Assembly (NCBI GenBank): GCA_963721725.1
Contig: CAVRLX010000016.1
Coordinates: 558,001-622,000 of the forward strand
DNA from: RI-153 sp963721725
GTDB taxonomy: Bacteria; Chloroflexota; Anaerolineae; Caldilineales; Caldilineaceae
DNA: 64,000 nt
Reading direction: 5' to 3'
Part shown: positions 1-10,577 of the stretch, piece after piece
Numbering within the stretch: position 1 is the stretch's first letter
Layout: every line of letters begins with the position of its first letter
Made by a program: the position numbers and the translations under genes
Notes under the pieces: generated by a model
What the model saw: only the letters and a program-made list of their open reading frames with translations
What the model was told of the DNA's origin: nothing
Databases searched by the model: none

Positions 1-436
1 CATAGTAGAGGCGGTATTCGTCAATCAGGCCGGCGGATGCCAAGTCTGAGGCGAGGAGGACACCCCCGATGCCTATAGACCCGCCGGGCTGCGCTTTAAG
101 TCGTGTGACTTCGGCGACCGCATCCCCTCTTATCAGTCGCGCGTTCCAGTCGACTCTTTCGAGCGTCGATGAGAAGACAACTTTGAGGACTGGCTTCCAG
201 ATCTGAGCGTACTCAACTATGACGCTAGGTGCCGAAGGGTCCTGATCGGCCGTCGGCCAATAGCCAGCCATGATTTCGTACATGCGGCGACCGTACAGGA
301 GGGTGTCGATCTCTCGCTCGACATCATTGAAATGCCTGTGCAACTCCTCATTAGGCACAACCCAGCTTGGGTCTCCGGCCGCAGAATCGATATAGCCATC
401 GAGTGAGAGGGAGGTCGAGTAAACAAGCTTTCGCAT
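1..436 (-). CDS. DHFR-like (RibD C-terminal) reductase family protein, partial
   Basis: The minus strand from the ATG at 434-436 reads MRKLVYSTSLSLDGYIDSA and stays open to the window edge, so about 145 N-terminal residues are present and the C-terminus is missing. The opening strand followed by the SLDGYI motif, the LLYGRRMYEIMAGYW segment, and a later GSIGIGGVLLAS segment match the RibD_C/DHFR-like fold used by many small NADPH-dependent reductases of unknown substrate. A GGCGGA Shine-Dalgarno sequence lies just upstream of the ATG. The gene and its upstream region are visibly more AT-rich than the glycan cluster to the right, which could mean separate acquisition. The actual substrate cannot be told from sequence; folate reduction is only one possibility. 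Confidence 0.8.
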   Translation of the reverse strand, partial: MRKLVYSTSLSLDGYIDSAAGDPSWVVPNEELHRHFNDVEREIDTLLYGRRMYEIMAGYWPTADQDPSAPSVIVEYAQIWKPVLKVVFSSTLERVDWNARLIRGDAVAEVTRLKAQPGGSIGIGGVLLASDLASAGLIDEYRLYY

Positions 437-770
437 TCCGCCGATCCTTAATGATTGTATATGGGATTGCATCAAATTCGGTGACTACTTAAAACAACTT
501 GTTTACATCTTCAGGATGAAGCCTAACTATTAAATCAGCGACTAAATTGTCGCTATAAAAATTTTATGTGACTATCCAATCGCATAAAGTGATAACACCT
601 AGTGTCACCTTCAGCATTTTATCATCCTGCTCTTTACCCAACAATCTGCCAAAAATTGAGGCTTGATGTTGGCACAACCAGAAGCCGTGACGATGGCAGC
701 CACCAAACCAAGATTTATTGAGCCGGGACATGGATCTACAGGCAGATACCCCCGTCCCTTTTAACCCAGT
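437..770. other. AT-rich intergenic region upstream of the DHFR-like gene
   Basis: No convincing gene lies here. It separates the start of the DHFR-like gene from the 3' end of nfo, so it should hold the promoter of the former. An inverted repeat AGCGAC-6nt-GTCGCT sits at 537-554 and a looser one (GTGATAACAC / GTGTCAC) near 589-605; either could be an operator, but neither is proven. Confidence 0.4.
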
Positions 771-1667
771 TCACCCCGCCCGCAACCCCACGGGCAAGCG
801 CTCCGCATCCGCCACCAGCGCCGCCAGCGCCGCCAGATTGCGCGCATCGTTGCCGTCGTTGTCCTCGTCTTTGGGCGTCTCCAACAGCATGGGTACGCCA
901 TCCCAGCGTGGATCGTTGAGAATGTGGCGGAAGCCCTCCAGCCCCACTTCGCCTTCGCCAATGTGGGTGTGGCGATCCTTGCGGCTGTTGCAGCCGTGCT
1001 GGCTGTCGTTGAAATGCCAGCAGCCCACCCGCGCCACGCCAATCGTGCGCGCAATCGTTTCCATCATGGCGGCGTATCCCTCCGGCGTGCGGAAATCGTA
1101 GCCCGCGGCCAGGGCATGGCAGGTGTCAATGCAAACGCCCACCCGCTCCGGCTCGGCCACGCCGTCAATGATCTGCGCCATTTGTTCAAAGCTATAGCCC
1201 AGCGTCGTACCCTGCCCCGCTGTCAATTCCAACAGCGTCTGCGTATCGGCACATTCCGGCGTCTCGGCGTGGATCAAATTGAGCGCTTCCGAGATGCGCG
1301 CCAAGCCCGCCTCTTCGCCGCTGCCTGTGTGCGCGCCAGGGTGCAAGACCACATGCGGAATGCCATAGGCATGGGCGCGCTGGAGTTCGTCGGCCTGGGC
1401 GCGGCGGCCCTTGGCCCACAGATCATCTTTGGGCGTGGCTAGGTTAATCAAATACGAGGCATGGCTGACGGCATATTCAATCCCCAGCGCTGGCATCTGC
1501 TCGGCCCAGCGCGCCACATCGGCGGCGTCCACAGGCGGGCCAAACCACTGGCGGTTGTTTTTGGTAAAAACCTGCACAGCGTTGCTCTGCACGGCGGCGG
1601 CATTGTCCAGCGCTTGGCTCACCCCGCCCGCAATTGACATGTGCGCGCCCAATAGCAAACCCTTCAT
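771..1667 (-). CDS. nfo: Deoxyribonuclease IV (endonuclease IV, AP endonuclease)
   Basis: The protein cleaves DNA at abasic sites in base-excision repair, using a TIM-barrel trinuclear zinc centre. It opens MKGLLLGAHMSIAGG, carries the VQVFTKNNRQW segment, the HPGAHTGSG motif, the later VCIDTCHALAAGYD zinc-site segment, HFNDSQHGCNSRKDRHTHIGEGEVG and a final LLETPKDE; these are the classical endonuclease IV signatures. The 298 aa length is a little above the family's usual 280. An upstream in-frame ATG exists at 1691, but AAAGGAG five bases before the ATG at 1667 favours the shorter form. It is transcribed divergently from the glycan cluster and shows no functional link to it. Confidence 0.95.
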   Translation of the reverse strand: MKGLLLGAHMSIAGGVSQALDNAAAVQSNAVQVFTKNNRQWFGPPVDAADVARWAEQMPALGIEYAVSHASYLINLATPKDDLWAKGRRAQADELQRAHAYGIPHVVLHPGAHTGSGEEAGLARISEALNLIHAETPECADTQTLLELTAGQGTTLGYSFEQMAQIIDGVAEPERVGVCIDTCHALAAGYDFRTPEGYAAMMETIARTIGVARVGCWHFNDSQHGCNSRKDRHTHIGEGEVGLEGFRHILNDPRWDGVPMLLETPKDEDNDGNDARNLAALAALVADAERLPVGLRAG

Positions 1668-1851
1668 CTTGGCTCCTTTTGGTTTCATCAAATCAGTTCT
1701 CCCCTATCCTACGTTGCCCGACGCAGATGGTCAAAGCCAGGACAGCACAATCTAAAGCGGGGAATGTGACAGACGGCACAAGTCTGGTGTACCATAGGGT
1801 CAATTTTGTGTGGCGTAACAACAGTGATTTGATTAAGTTGGGCAGGTAACT

Positions 1852-3171
1852 ATGTCGGTTTCAATTCGTTTCAACGACGTTTCCAAATGGTTCACGCTCT
1901 ATCATAGTGAATCTCGCACATTGCAAGAGCGCGCGTTGGATCTCTTTCACCCCAAAAAAGGGCGGACGCCGAATCAGGAGCAGTTCTGGGCGCTGCACAA
2001 CGTCTCGTTTGAGATCGAGCAAGGGCAGACCGTGGGCTTTGTGGGCAGCAACGGCAGCGGCAAAAGCACCGCCCTCAAGATGATGGCGCGCATTATGCAG
2101 CCTACCACTGGCAGCATCGACATTAACGGGCGCGTCTCCGCGCTGCTGGAGCTGGGCGCGGGCTTTCACCACGACTTGACCGGGCGCGAGAATGTCTTTC
2201 TCAACGGCGCGCTCATGGGGCTGAGCCGCAAAGAGATGGTGCGCGTTTTTGATGATATTGTGGACTTTTCCGAACTGGAACAGTTTATTGACATGCCCGT
2301 CAAGCACTATTCATCGGGCATGTACATGCGCCTAGCCTTTGCCGTCGCCATTCACGTGCAGCCCGAAATTTTGCTTGTGGACGAAGTGCTGGCCGTGGGT
2401 GATGGGAATTTTCAGCGCAAGTGCATGGAGCGCATCGGCAAACTGCGCCGCTCTGGCGTGACGATTGTGCTCGTTTCTCACGATCTGGACACCGTGGCCC
2501 GCCTCTGCCATCACGCCATCTGGCTGGACAACGGCAAACTGCGCGAAGTCGGCGATGGCCGCGAAGTCGTAAACCGCTATATCGCCCACATCAACGCCCG
2601 CCAACAGGCCCAACTGGCCGGCCACGACGAGGACGAGGATAGCGATACCAACGCCATTACCATCAAACCTGTGATGGAAACCAAAGAGGCCAAGATCACC
2701 TGGGTGGAAATTCTCAACAGCAACGGCGACCCCACCACCGGTATCACCACGGGCGAAGGGTTGATTCTGCGGTTACACTATCTCACCCAACGCCAGATCG
2801 AAACACCCGTCTTTGGCCTGGCCCTGCACCGTGACGACGACGTTCACGTCACCGGCCCCAACACCAGCATTGCCGAATATCACATTGATGCCATCAACGG
2901 CCGCGGCTATATCGACTACGCCATTCCCCACGTGCCGCTCATGGCCGGACGCTATCGGGTTTCGGCGGCGCTCTTTGACGATACGTGTACCTATTGCTAC
3001 GACTATATCCACCAAACAGTCTCGTTTTTGGTGCAGCCTCGCTCCGTCTGGGATCAACTGGGCGTGTTGCGTCTCGATGCCCACTGGAATCTTGTACAAG
3101 AACAAAAAGTAGAGCCTGATCCCGTGACGCCACTCAAACCCAATGGCCGCGTCCATTACATCGCCCCATGA
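1852..3171 (+). CDS. wzt: ABC transporter ATP-binding protein for polysaccharide/O-antigen export (Wzt type)
   Basis: This 439 aa ATPase powers export of a finished surface glycan. Walker A (GSNGSGKS) is at about residues 65-72, the signature YSSGM at 153-157 and Walker B (ILLVDEVLAVGD) at 173-184, all within the first 250 residues. The remainder resembles the Wzt C-terminal beta-sandwich that recognises the terminal residue or methyl cap of the glycan chain. The next gene, overlapping by ATGA, is a methyltransferase, which fits capping of the chain before export. The membrane partner Wzm is not adjacent: upstream lies nfo on the other strand. It must be encoded elsewhere or supplied by another transporter. 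Confidence 0.92.
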   Translation: MSVSIRFNDVSKWFTLYHSESRTLQERALDLFHPKKGRTPNQEQFWALHNVSFEIEQGQTVGFVGSNGSGKSTALKMMARIMQPTTGSIDINGRVSALLELGAGFHHDLTGRENVFLNGALMGLSRKEMVRVFDDIVDFSELEQFIDMPVKHYSSGMYMRLAFAVAIHVQPEILLVDEVLAVGDGNFQRKCMERIGKLRRSGVTIVLVSHDLDTVARLCHHAIWLDNGKLREVGDGREVVNRYIAHINARQQAQLAGHDEDEDSDTNAITIKPVMETKEAKITWVEILNSNGDPTTGITTGEGLILRLHYLTQRQIETPVFGLALHRDDDVHVTGPNTSIAEYHIDAINGRGYIDYAIPHVPLMAGRYRVSAALFDDTCTYCYDYIHQTVSFLVQPRSVWDQLGVLRLDAHWNLVQEQKVEPDPVTPLKPNGRVHYIAP

Positions 3172-4016
3172 CAAGCACCAGTCTAGACTACGCCTTTCTC
3201 AAATATTTTGGCGTCACCGCCGATCTTGAAGCGAACTTTCACCGCTTCTATCTGCCCTATCTGGCCGATTGTCAGCGCGTTCTCGATCTAGGATCGGGGC
3301 AGGGTGGCTTTGTCAAATTGCTCTGCGATGCGGGCAAAGATGCCTACGGCGTCGATTCTGACCCCGGCTGTATTGCCGAGGCGCGTAGCCTGGGCGTCAC
3401 CGTGGTGGAGGCCGACGTGGTGGCCCATCTCCGCGAAATCCCGGCGGGCAGCCTGGATGCCATCTTCTCGGCCCATCTTGTGGAACATCTGCCCTACGCC
3501 GTGGTCATGGAAGTGATTGAACTGGCCCACGCTGCTTTGCGACCGGGCGGGCGACTGTTGCTGGTGACGCCCAACCCGCGCGCCATGGTCAGCCATTTGG
3601 AGCTTTATCACCAACACTTTGGGCATGTCGCTTTCTATCAGCCCGAACTGTTGGCCTTTTTCATGAACTACACTGGCTTTTCTCACACCCAGGTTGGCGA
3701 AAACCCCACCACTGCGCCCGACCGCACCATGCCCCACACGGCCCTGGGCAAGATGACCCCACCCGCCCCCGTCGCTGATCCGGGTCCGCTGCGTCTGCGC
3801 CACGTGCTGCCCCGCCCGCGCAACCCGCTGCGCCAGATGCTGTGGGCGGCCAAGATTAGCATTTTGCATTGGCTTGTTCACCCTTTTATTGATCATCTGG
3901 CCGACCGCGACCGCACCCTCTCGGCACAACTACAACAACAGAGCGAACTCCTCGGCCATCTCGTGGCGCTGAATAATCGAGCCTTCGAGTGTTTCGCCAT
4001 TGGAGACAAGGCGTGA
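3168..4016 (+). CDS. SAM-dependent class I methyltransferase (glycan-associated)
   Basis: A 282 aa protein with the SAM-binding motif I VLDLGSGQGGFVKLL at about residues 39-53, an acidic motif II (AYGVDSD), and the post-motif SLDAIFSAHLVEHLP. The later RPGGRLLLVTPNP segment is typical of the methyltransferase-11/23 group. The C-terminal 70 residues are basic and amphipathic (LRQMLWAAKISILHWL, then a Gln-rich helix), suggesting peripheral membrane attachment. The start codon overlaps the wzt stop (ATGA), so translation is probably coupled. By context I infer that it methylates a sugar of the exported glycan; sugar and position cannot be read from sequence. Confidence 0.85.
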   Translation: MTSTSLDYAFLKYFGVTADLEANFHRFYLPYLADCQRVLDLGSGQGGFVKLLCDAGKDAYGVDSDPGCIAEARSLGVTVVEADVVAHLREIPAGSLDAIFSAHLVEHLPYAVVMEVIELAHAALRPGGRLLLVTPNPRAMVSHLELYHQHFGHVAFYQPELLAFFMNYTGFSHTQVGENPTTAPDRTMPHTALGKMTPPAPVADPGPLRLRHVLPRPRNPLRQMLWAAKISILHWLVHPFIDHLADRDRTLSAQLQQQSELLGHLVALNNRAFECFAIGDKA

Positions 4017-4108
4017 GCGCACTTCTCGTCAGCGGCATGGCTGGCGGAACCCGCCGCTATCGCTGTAAACATCTGGCCGAGCAACTGGCGGCTAGAGCAA
4101 TTGTATAA
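4013..4108 (+). pseudogene. 31-residue remnant of a glycosyltransferase N-terminus
   Basis: A GTG start overlaps the methyltransferase stop (GTGA) and reads VSALLVSGMAGGTRRYRCK, then HLAEQLA, before a TAA at 4106-4108. The pattern of a beta strand ending VSG, then RRYRC and HLAEQL, is how several GT4 glycosyltransferases begin. Nothing of the catalytic domain follows. It looks like the 5' stump of a deleted glycosyltransferase gene, left in the operon with its translational coupling intact. A real 31 aa protein is possible but less likely. Confidence 0.5.
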
Positions 4109-4123
4109 CTGGCTATACCGCTA

Positions 4124-5395
4124 ATGCGCATCCTGCACCTGATCCAGCGCTATTGGCCTGCCGTGGGTGGCGCCGAAAGCCACCTCCACGAGCTTTCGGC
4201 GCGGCTGGTAGCCGACGGCCATCAGGTCACGGTGATCACCACCGACGCCCTGGATTTCGAGATCTTTTGGGATCCCAGCCGTCGCCGCATTTCGCAACTG
4301 CATGATCACCACGAAGGCGTCGAGATCCGCCGCTTTCCCGTGTGCCATCTGCCATTTCCCCATCTCGGTTACCCAGCGTGGCGGCGGCTGCTGTGGACGC
4401 TTTCACACATTCCGCCCGTTCCTGTTACAATACTAGACCGACTGGCCCGCCACACCCCCGCCGTGCCGGACCTGTGGCGCTGGCTCTCCATCACTGACGA
4501 GACGTTTGATCTGGTGGCGGGGATGACCATCTGTTTCGAGCCATTTTCAAGTCTGGGCTTGGCCTTTGCCCGCCGTCGCGGTGTGCCTTTCGTGGCCTAT
4601 CCGCTCACCCATTTGGGGGCGGGGCCAGCACCGGGCCAAGATACACTGAGCCGGTTTTACACCATGCGACATCAAGTGGCAACCGTAGTGCAAAGTGATG
4701 GCGTGGTGGCCCAGACCGAAACCGAGCGCGATTTTTATGTGGCGCGCGGCTTGCCCACGGAGCGGGCCGTGGTGGGCGGTCCCGGTGTGGATCTGGCGCA
4801 GCTTGCCGGGGGAGATGGCACACGCTTTCGCCAACAGCACGGCATCACAGGCCCGTTGGTTGCCATCATCGGCTCCATGAGCTACGACAAAGGCACAGTC
4901 CACACCGTGGAAGCGGTGCGCCAGCTTTGGCGGCAAGGCGCGGATCTCGATCTGGTGTTGGTGGGGGCAGAGCTTTCGCCCTTCGCCCGCTATCTTGAGA
5001 CGCTGCCCGCCGCCGACCGCACACGGCTGCGCGTGTTTGGCCCGGTGGATGACGCCACTAAGCGCGATCTGCTGGCGGCGATGGATATGTTGGTGATGCC
5101 CTCGCGCACCGATTCGTTTGGCATTGCCTATCTAGAAGCGTGGTATTACCGCAAGCCCGTCATCGGCACACGCGTTTGGGGCATCGACCGGGTTATTGAA
5201 GACGGGCATGACGGGCGGCTGGTTCGCTTTGGCGATGTGGAAGCGCTGGCCGCCACGATTGCCGCACTGCTGGCCGACCCCGCCCAACGGCATCACATGG
5301 GCGAAGCAGGCCGCTACAAGTTGGAACAAAATCACACATGGTCACACAAATATCAGATTACCGCCGAACTCTATCAGCGCTTGACCCACCGGTGA
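4124..5395 (+). CDS. GT-B fold glycosyltransferase, family 4
   Basis: A 423 aa cytoplasmic glycosyltransferase. The N-terminal Rossmann domain opens MRILHLIQRYWPAVGGAESH, the Gly-rich acceptor-side loop of GT4 enzymes. The C-terminal domain carries VAIIGSMSYDKGTVHTVEA and then MPSRTDSFGIAYLEAWYYRKPVIGT, which contains the family's nucleotide-sugar-binding E-x7-E type segment. It probably adds one sugar from an NDP donor during assembly of the glycan exported by the Wzt system. The downstream gene starts inside its stop codon. Donor and acceptor are unknown. The length is normal and no frame damage is seen. Confidence 0.9.
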   Translation: MRILHLIQRYWPAVGGAESHLHELSARLVADGHQVTVITTDALDFEIFWDPSRRRISQLHDHHEGVEIRRFPVCHLPFPHLGYPAWRRLLWTLSHIPPVPVTILDRLARHTPAVPDLWRWLSITDETFDLVAGMTICFEPFSSLGLAFARRRGVPFVAYPLTHLGAGPAPGQDTLSRFYTMRHQVATVVQSDGVVAQTETERDFYVARGLPTERAVVGGPGVDLAQLAGGDGTRFRQQHGITGPLVAIIGSMSYDKGTVHTVEAVRQLWRQGADLDLVLVGAELSPFARYLETLPAADRTRLRVFGPVDDATKRDLLAAMDMLVMPSRTDSFGIAYLEAWYYRKPVIGTRVWGIDRVIEDGHDGRLVRFGDVEALAATIAALLADPAQRHHMGEAGRYKLEQNHTWSHKYQITAELYQRLTHR

Positions 5396-6663
5396 ACGTG
5401 GCGCAGCCACGCGTGTTGCACTTGGTGCATCAATACCCACCCGAACATTTCGGCGGCACGGAGCTTTATACCCAAAGCGTGGCCCAGGCGCTGAGCGCGC
5501 GTAATCATGCGGTTTCGGTTTTTACACGGCGCAACGGCGCTGGCGTGGGCCAGGAACATCGCCAGGAGTTTGACGTGGCGGTGCATCTGGCCTGGAACGG
5601 ATCGGCAAGTCCTACCCGCCGTTTTTTAACCACCTTTGGCAATGTCGAATTAGAAGAGGCGTTTGCTGGCGTTTTGGATCAATTCAAGCCCGATCTGGTT
5701 CACATTCAACACCTCATGGGCTTCCCCACCTCGCTACTCCAAAGTATTGTCGAGCGGGAGATCCCCTTTGTGGTGACACTCCACGATTTTTGGTGGGTCT
5801 GTGCCAACGCCCAACTCGTCACCAACTATAGCGGCGAAATTTGTGATGGCCCTTCACTATGGCTCAACTGTGCGCGCTGTGCCGTTGCCCGCAGCGGCAG
5901 CAAGGCGCTTTGGCCCACCATCCCCTTGTTAGCCGTTATGCTGGCTCGGCGGGGGACCACATTGAACACATTGCTCTTAAGAGCAGCCCAGCTCATTGCC
6001 CCCTCACATTTTGTAAAAACCTGGTATGTAGAGCATGGCGTGCCTGCCGAACGCATCTGTGTGTTGCCTCATGGCATCGGCGTGCCTGCTACACCTGTGC
6101 GTCTGCCACAACCGCGTCCACGCCCGCGCTTTCTCTATGCCGGGGGGCTGGCCTGGCAAAAAGGCGTACACATTTTGCTCGAAGCCTTCGCCCAACTTTC
6201 ACAGCCCGCCGAACTTTGGATCGCCGGTGACGAAGCCTTTGATCCAGCCTACAGCCGTCAACTGCGCGCCCTGTCGGCACCACTGCCCCATGATCGCGTG
6301 CGCTTTCTGGGCAAGCTCAACCGCGCCGAGATCTGGCAAGCCCTGGCCGAGGTCGACGCCGTGGTGGTTCCCGCCCTCTGGTACGAAACCTTTTCGCTGA
6401 TCATCCACGAAGCATTCGCCATGGGCGTACCCGTCATCGCCTCGGATCTGGGCGCACTGGCCGAGGCCGTCCACCATGATGTGGACGGGCTGCTCGTCGA
6501 TCCTGGTAACGTGGCCGCCTGGGCCGAGACGCTGGGCAGCGTTGTTGACAACTCAGCGCAACTGGCCCGCCTGCGCCGGGGCGTGCGCCCGCCCCTGGCC
6601 CTCGATGATCATATCTCTCGTCTTCAATCCATCTATCACACTGTGCTCACTACAGACGCCTAG
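5392..6663 (+). CDS. GT-B fold glycosyltransferase, family 4
   Basis: Predicted 423 aa. I choose the GTG at 5392 (GTGA overlap with the previous stop) over the ATG at 5338, which would overlap by 58 bases. It gives VNVAQPRVLHLVHQYPPEHF, followed by the GGTE loop. Further motifs are VTLHDFWWVCANAQL in the N-domain, a small Cys-containing patch (LWLNCARCAV), RFLYAGGLAWQKGVHILLEA, and the sugar-nucleotide segment WYETFSLIIHEAFAMGVPV. The HDFWW...C patch is shared with the gene at 13093-14556, so the two are paralogues. The role is sugar addition in the surface glycan; specificity is not predictable. Confidence 0.9.
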   Translation: MNVAQPRVLHLVHQYPPEHFGGTELYTQSVAQALSARNHAVSVFTRRNGAGVGQEHRQEFDVAVHLAWNGSASPTRRFLTTFGNVELEEAFAGVLDQFKPDLVHIQHLMGFPTSLLQSIVEREIPFVVTLHDFWWVCANAQLVTNYSGEICDGPSLWLNCARCAVARSGSKALWPTIPLLAVMLARRGTTLNTLLLRAAQLIAPSHFVKTWYVEHGVPAERICVLPHGIGVPATPVRLPQPRPRPRFLYAGGLAWQKGVHILLEAFAQLSQPAELWIAGDEAFDPAYSRQLRALSAPLPHDRVRFLGKLNRAEIWQALAEVDAVVVPALWYETFSLIIHEAFAMGVPVIASDLGALAEAVHHDVDGLLVDPGNVAAWAETLGSVVDNSAQLARLRRGVRPPLALDDHISRLQSIYHTVLTTDA

Positions 6664-6667
6664 CCCT

Positions 6668-9600
6668 ATGGCAACATCCCACACCCGCACCTCAATTGAA
6701 CCCTTAGTGGCAACGCTGGCCGAGTGGTACGACGGCAGCGCTGAGTCGCTGCTTGTCATTACCGCTGACATAGGCGACGAAGCCCGCGTCCTCTTAGAAA
6801 AGATTTGGCCGCGCGCCAGTGTCAACCTGGCGTTGTCCACCGCGCCGCAGGAGATAAATACGCAGCCTACGCTGACCCTCTGTCTGGACCTGCCCCCGGC
6901 AGAGCAGCGTGAACCCTGGGCGCAACACCTTGCCGCCCATTCATCGCCCCTGTTGCTAGCCCCGTCCGCGCCTGATCCGGCGGATCTCGCGGCGTGGGTG
7001 GGCGCGCTGGGCACGGCAGGGCTGCTCTATGATCCAGCCATGACCAGTGCGCTGGGGCTGCCCGATAGTCTCTTTTTGCTCCCCACATCCTTGCCGCTGG
7101 AAGAGAGCCTGGGCCGGTTGACCCTGGCCCTGCACCGCCAAGAGCGCGCCCGCCATGCGCTCTATGCTCGAGCCGTCATTGACGACGGACGGCTGGCGCT
7201 GATCAGCCGCTATCTTCTCAACACAGACGCAGCGTTGCAAACATCCCAAACTCAACTGACCCACCTAGAGGCGTTGCACCAGCATTGGTCGTCGCTACAA
7301 GGCACGCCAGGCTACGCGTTGATGATGCGCGCCCAGGGGCTGCGTGCCCGCCTTTCGCCGCCGGGCAGCCGCCGCGATGGACTGCTGGAAATGGGCGTGG
7401 GCTGGGCGCGCATCTGGCAAGACAAAGGCAACACGGGCTTGGCCCACCATCTTCAGGGCGAACTATCTTGGCGCACACGGGCGCTGCAAACGCGGGTTCT
7501 ACCGCGCCGCCACGGGCTAAGCTGGGTCGAAATTCCCCCCTTGCCAGAGCCACCGCCGATCCCGGCCCACACGGCGTCGGTAGATATTATCGTCTGTGTC
7601 CACAACGCCTTGCTCGATGTCAAACGCTGTGTGGAGACGTTGTTGCAAGAAACTACGTCGCCGTATCGTCTGATCTTGGTGGACGATGGCAGCGATGCCC
7701 CCACCCGCGACTACTTGCAAAGCGTGGCACAAAAGCACGCGCAGGTGGATCTGTTGCGCAGCGAAGCGGCCACCGGCTATACCTTTGCCGCCAACCGCGG
7801 TCTGCGCCACAGCCACGCCGATTTCGTCGTGCTTCTCAACAGCGATACCTTGTTAACCCCTGGCTGGCTGGATCGCATGATCGCCTGTGCCCAGACTGAC
7901 ACCCAGATCGGCATAGTTGGCCCGCTCTCCAACACCGCCTCGTGGCAGTCCATCCCGGAGATTTCCACTGGAACCGATTGGGCGGAAAATCCCCTGCCGC
8001 CAGGCGTTTCGCTAGCGGATTGGGCAAAATCACTGGCCGAGTTCAGCGGGCGCATCTACCCACCCATGCCTTTTCTCAATGGCTTTTGTCTGTTGATCCG
8101 TCGTCAACTCATTGACGCCATTGGCTATTTTGACGAAGAGCGCTTTGGCGCAGGCTATGGCGAAGAGAACGACTATGTGCTGCGCGCCCGCAAAGCGGGC
8201 TGGCAACTGGCTCTGGCCGACGATACTTACGTCTATCACGCCCGATCGCGCAGCTATTCCCACGAGCGCCGCAAACAGCTCAGCGACCGCGCCGGCGAAG
8301 CCCTGGCCGCCAAACATGGGGCCGCCATCATCGACGCCGGGGTGCGCTATTGTATCAGACGCGCCGGCGCTCTTGGGCATCCGCGCCCGCGCCGCTGTGC
8401 AAACCGAACGCATGGGGCTGCTGCGCGAAGGTCGGCGGCGCTATGGCGGGCGGCGGCTGCTCTTTGTGCTGCCCGTGAATAGCCCCGGCGGTGGCGCTAA
8501 TATTGTGATCAGCGAGAGCCGCGCCCTGCGCCGTATGGGCGTTGATGTGTGCTTTTTTAATACATACGAGCATCGCACTGGTTTCGAGCGTAGCTATCCC
8601 GATCTGGAGATACCGGTTTTCTATGGCAATGGAGATGATGTTCCCCGTGTCGGCAGCGCGTTTGATGCCGTCGTTGGCACTTACCATGCCAGCATCTATT
8701 GGATGCAGCCGCTCCAGGACACATCTGTGATTCCTGGCTACTATATTCAGGACTACGAGCCGTACTTTTTTCAGGAAGGCAGTGCTGGATATGCAGGAGC
8801 TAAAAGCAGCTACACGGGCATGGTCGGGCTGCGATCCTTTACCAAAACTGAATGGAACCAACGCATCGTCTTCGAGCAGACCGGCGTACTGCCTGCCCTC
8901 GTCGGCCCCTCCGTCGAGATCGACCAGTTTCGCCCGCGTCCCCGCAACGTCGAGGGGAAGATGGGCACGCCCGGCAACGCGCCGTTGCATGTCGTGGGCA
9001 TGGTGCGCCCCCATTCTCCACGCCGCTCGCCGGGAATGACCATGCGTCTGCTGCGTCAACTCTGGCTACGCTTTGGCAAGCGTGTCCGCATCACCCTTTT
9101 TGGCGTCGACCGAGCCGACCCAGGGCTGGTATCGCTGCCACAGGACTTTCCGGCCAAGATGGCCGGGGTAATCGAGCCAGATCTGATTGCCGCGCTGTTG
9201 GCCGACACTGATATTTTTGTGGACTTTTCCACCTATCAAGCCATGGGCCTGACCGCCATGGAAGCCATGGCATCGGGCGCGGCGGTGATTGTGCCCCAAA
9301 ATGGCGGCGCGGCCTCCTTCGCCCGCCACGAGGTCAACGCGCTAATAGTCGATACGGCTTCGGAAGGCGCTTGCTGGGATGCGCTGTTGCGGCTGGTGTT
9401 GGATGATGAATTGCGCCAGCGCTTGCAAACCAACGCCATTCACACCGTTTGCCGCCACCACCCAGAACGGGCTGCCTTCCAGATCGCCCAGACGCTCTTT
9501 GGCACAGAGGAGGCCCCCCAATCGAGACCGCGCGTGCTCGTCCTCTACGAATACAGCAACGTAGGGATTCCCCACGGCAGCAGCTTTATCCGCCTGCTCT

Positions 9601-10577
9601 GTCCGTTTAGCTACCCGGCAGCCGACAGCCGCTTCTATTTTTACCCATTGCCGCTGGATCCCGGCGAGCAGTTCGAGCTTGTAATCGTGGATCGATTCTG
9701 GCGACCGGACATTTCGACAGCCCTGGCCGAGCGCCTCATTGGCTCGATTCGAGCGCGGGGTGCAAAGTTAATCTATCAAATTGACGACGATCTGATTGGC
9801 ACTGGCGGGGAATGAGGCCGATGGCGATCTGCGTCGGCGTGTCGATGCAGCCGAACGGTTTCTGCACGCCGCCGATGCCGTGATGGTTTCTACGCCCGCG
9901 CTGGCCGAACGCTTCGCCGGCCTCAACGCCCGCATTGAAGTAATCCCCAATGCCCTGGATGAGCGCTTGCTACCCGGTAATTTGGGTCCCCTTGCGCACA
10001 TCAGTCACGGTCCTCTCGTGCTAGGCTATATGGGAACCCAGACCCACGATGACGATCTTCAGATGATCTTGCCGGCGCTGCAAGAATTGGGCAAGGATCT
10101 TTCCACACCGCTGGCGTTGCAAATTGTGGGCGGCACAGCCCATGAGTCTACATGGCAGGCGCTGCGTGATCTGCCTTTTCCCGTGCGCAAGTTACCCATG
10201 CCCAGCGAACAATACCCACAGTTTATTAACTGGTTCGCCAGCACGCCGCGCTGGGATATAGCCCTGGCTCCTCTGCGCGACACGCCCCTCAACCGCGGCA
10301 AGTCAGACATAAAATTTCTAGATTACAGCGCACTGGGCACGACGGGAATCTATAGCAAGGTTCCCGCCTATGCCAACAGCGTAGTTCACGGCGAGACTGG
10401 CTGGCTGGTGGAGAATCAGACTGAAGCGTGGGTGGATGGGCTGCGGCAGCTAATCGAAAGCGCGAATTGCGGCTGGAACTGGCACAGCGTGCGCAGCGTC
10501 ACCTTTATGCCCAACGTACCCTGGCACACCGTATCGGCGATTGGATCGGGTTGCTGGAGTCGGTCTACTATGGCTGA
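6668..10577 (+). CDS. Very large multi-domain glycosyltransferase (GT2 + two GT4-like modules), frame broken three times
   Basis: Joined across three frame breaks this encodes about 1300 aa. After an N-terminal region of about 300 aa, a GT2 domain is visible (VDIIVCVHNALLDVKRCVET, LNSDTLLTPGWLD, GYGEENDYVLRARKAGW) to about 8340. A WsaF-like GT4 module follows (LLFVLPVNSPGGGANI, then EAMASGAAVIVPQNGG) to about 9500. A third module starts VLVLYEYSNVGIPHGSSF, has the acidic IYQIDDDL motif, and ends QRAQRHLYAQRTLAHRI before TGA 10575-10577. Breaks fall near 8338-8375, 9800 (reads on if one base is removed) and 10457. The start ATG at 6668 follows the previous stop by four bases. It probably makes several linkages of a repeat unit. 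The breaks are likely sequence errors, but true decay is not excluded. Confidence 0.75.
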
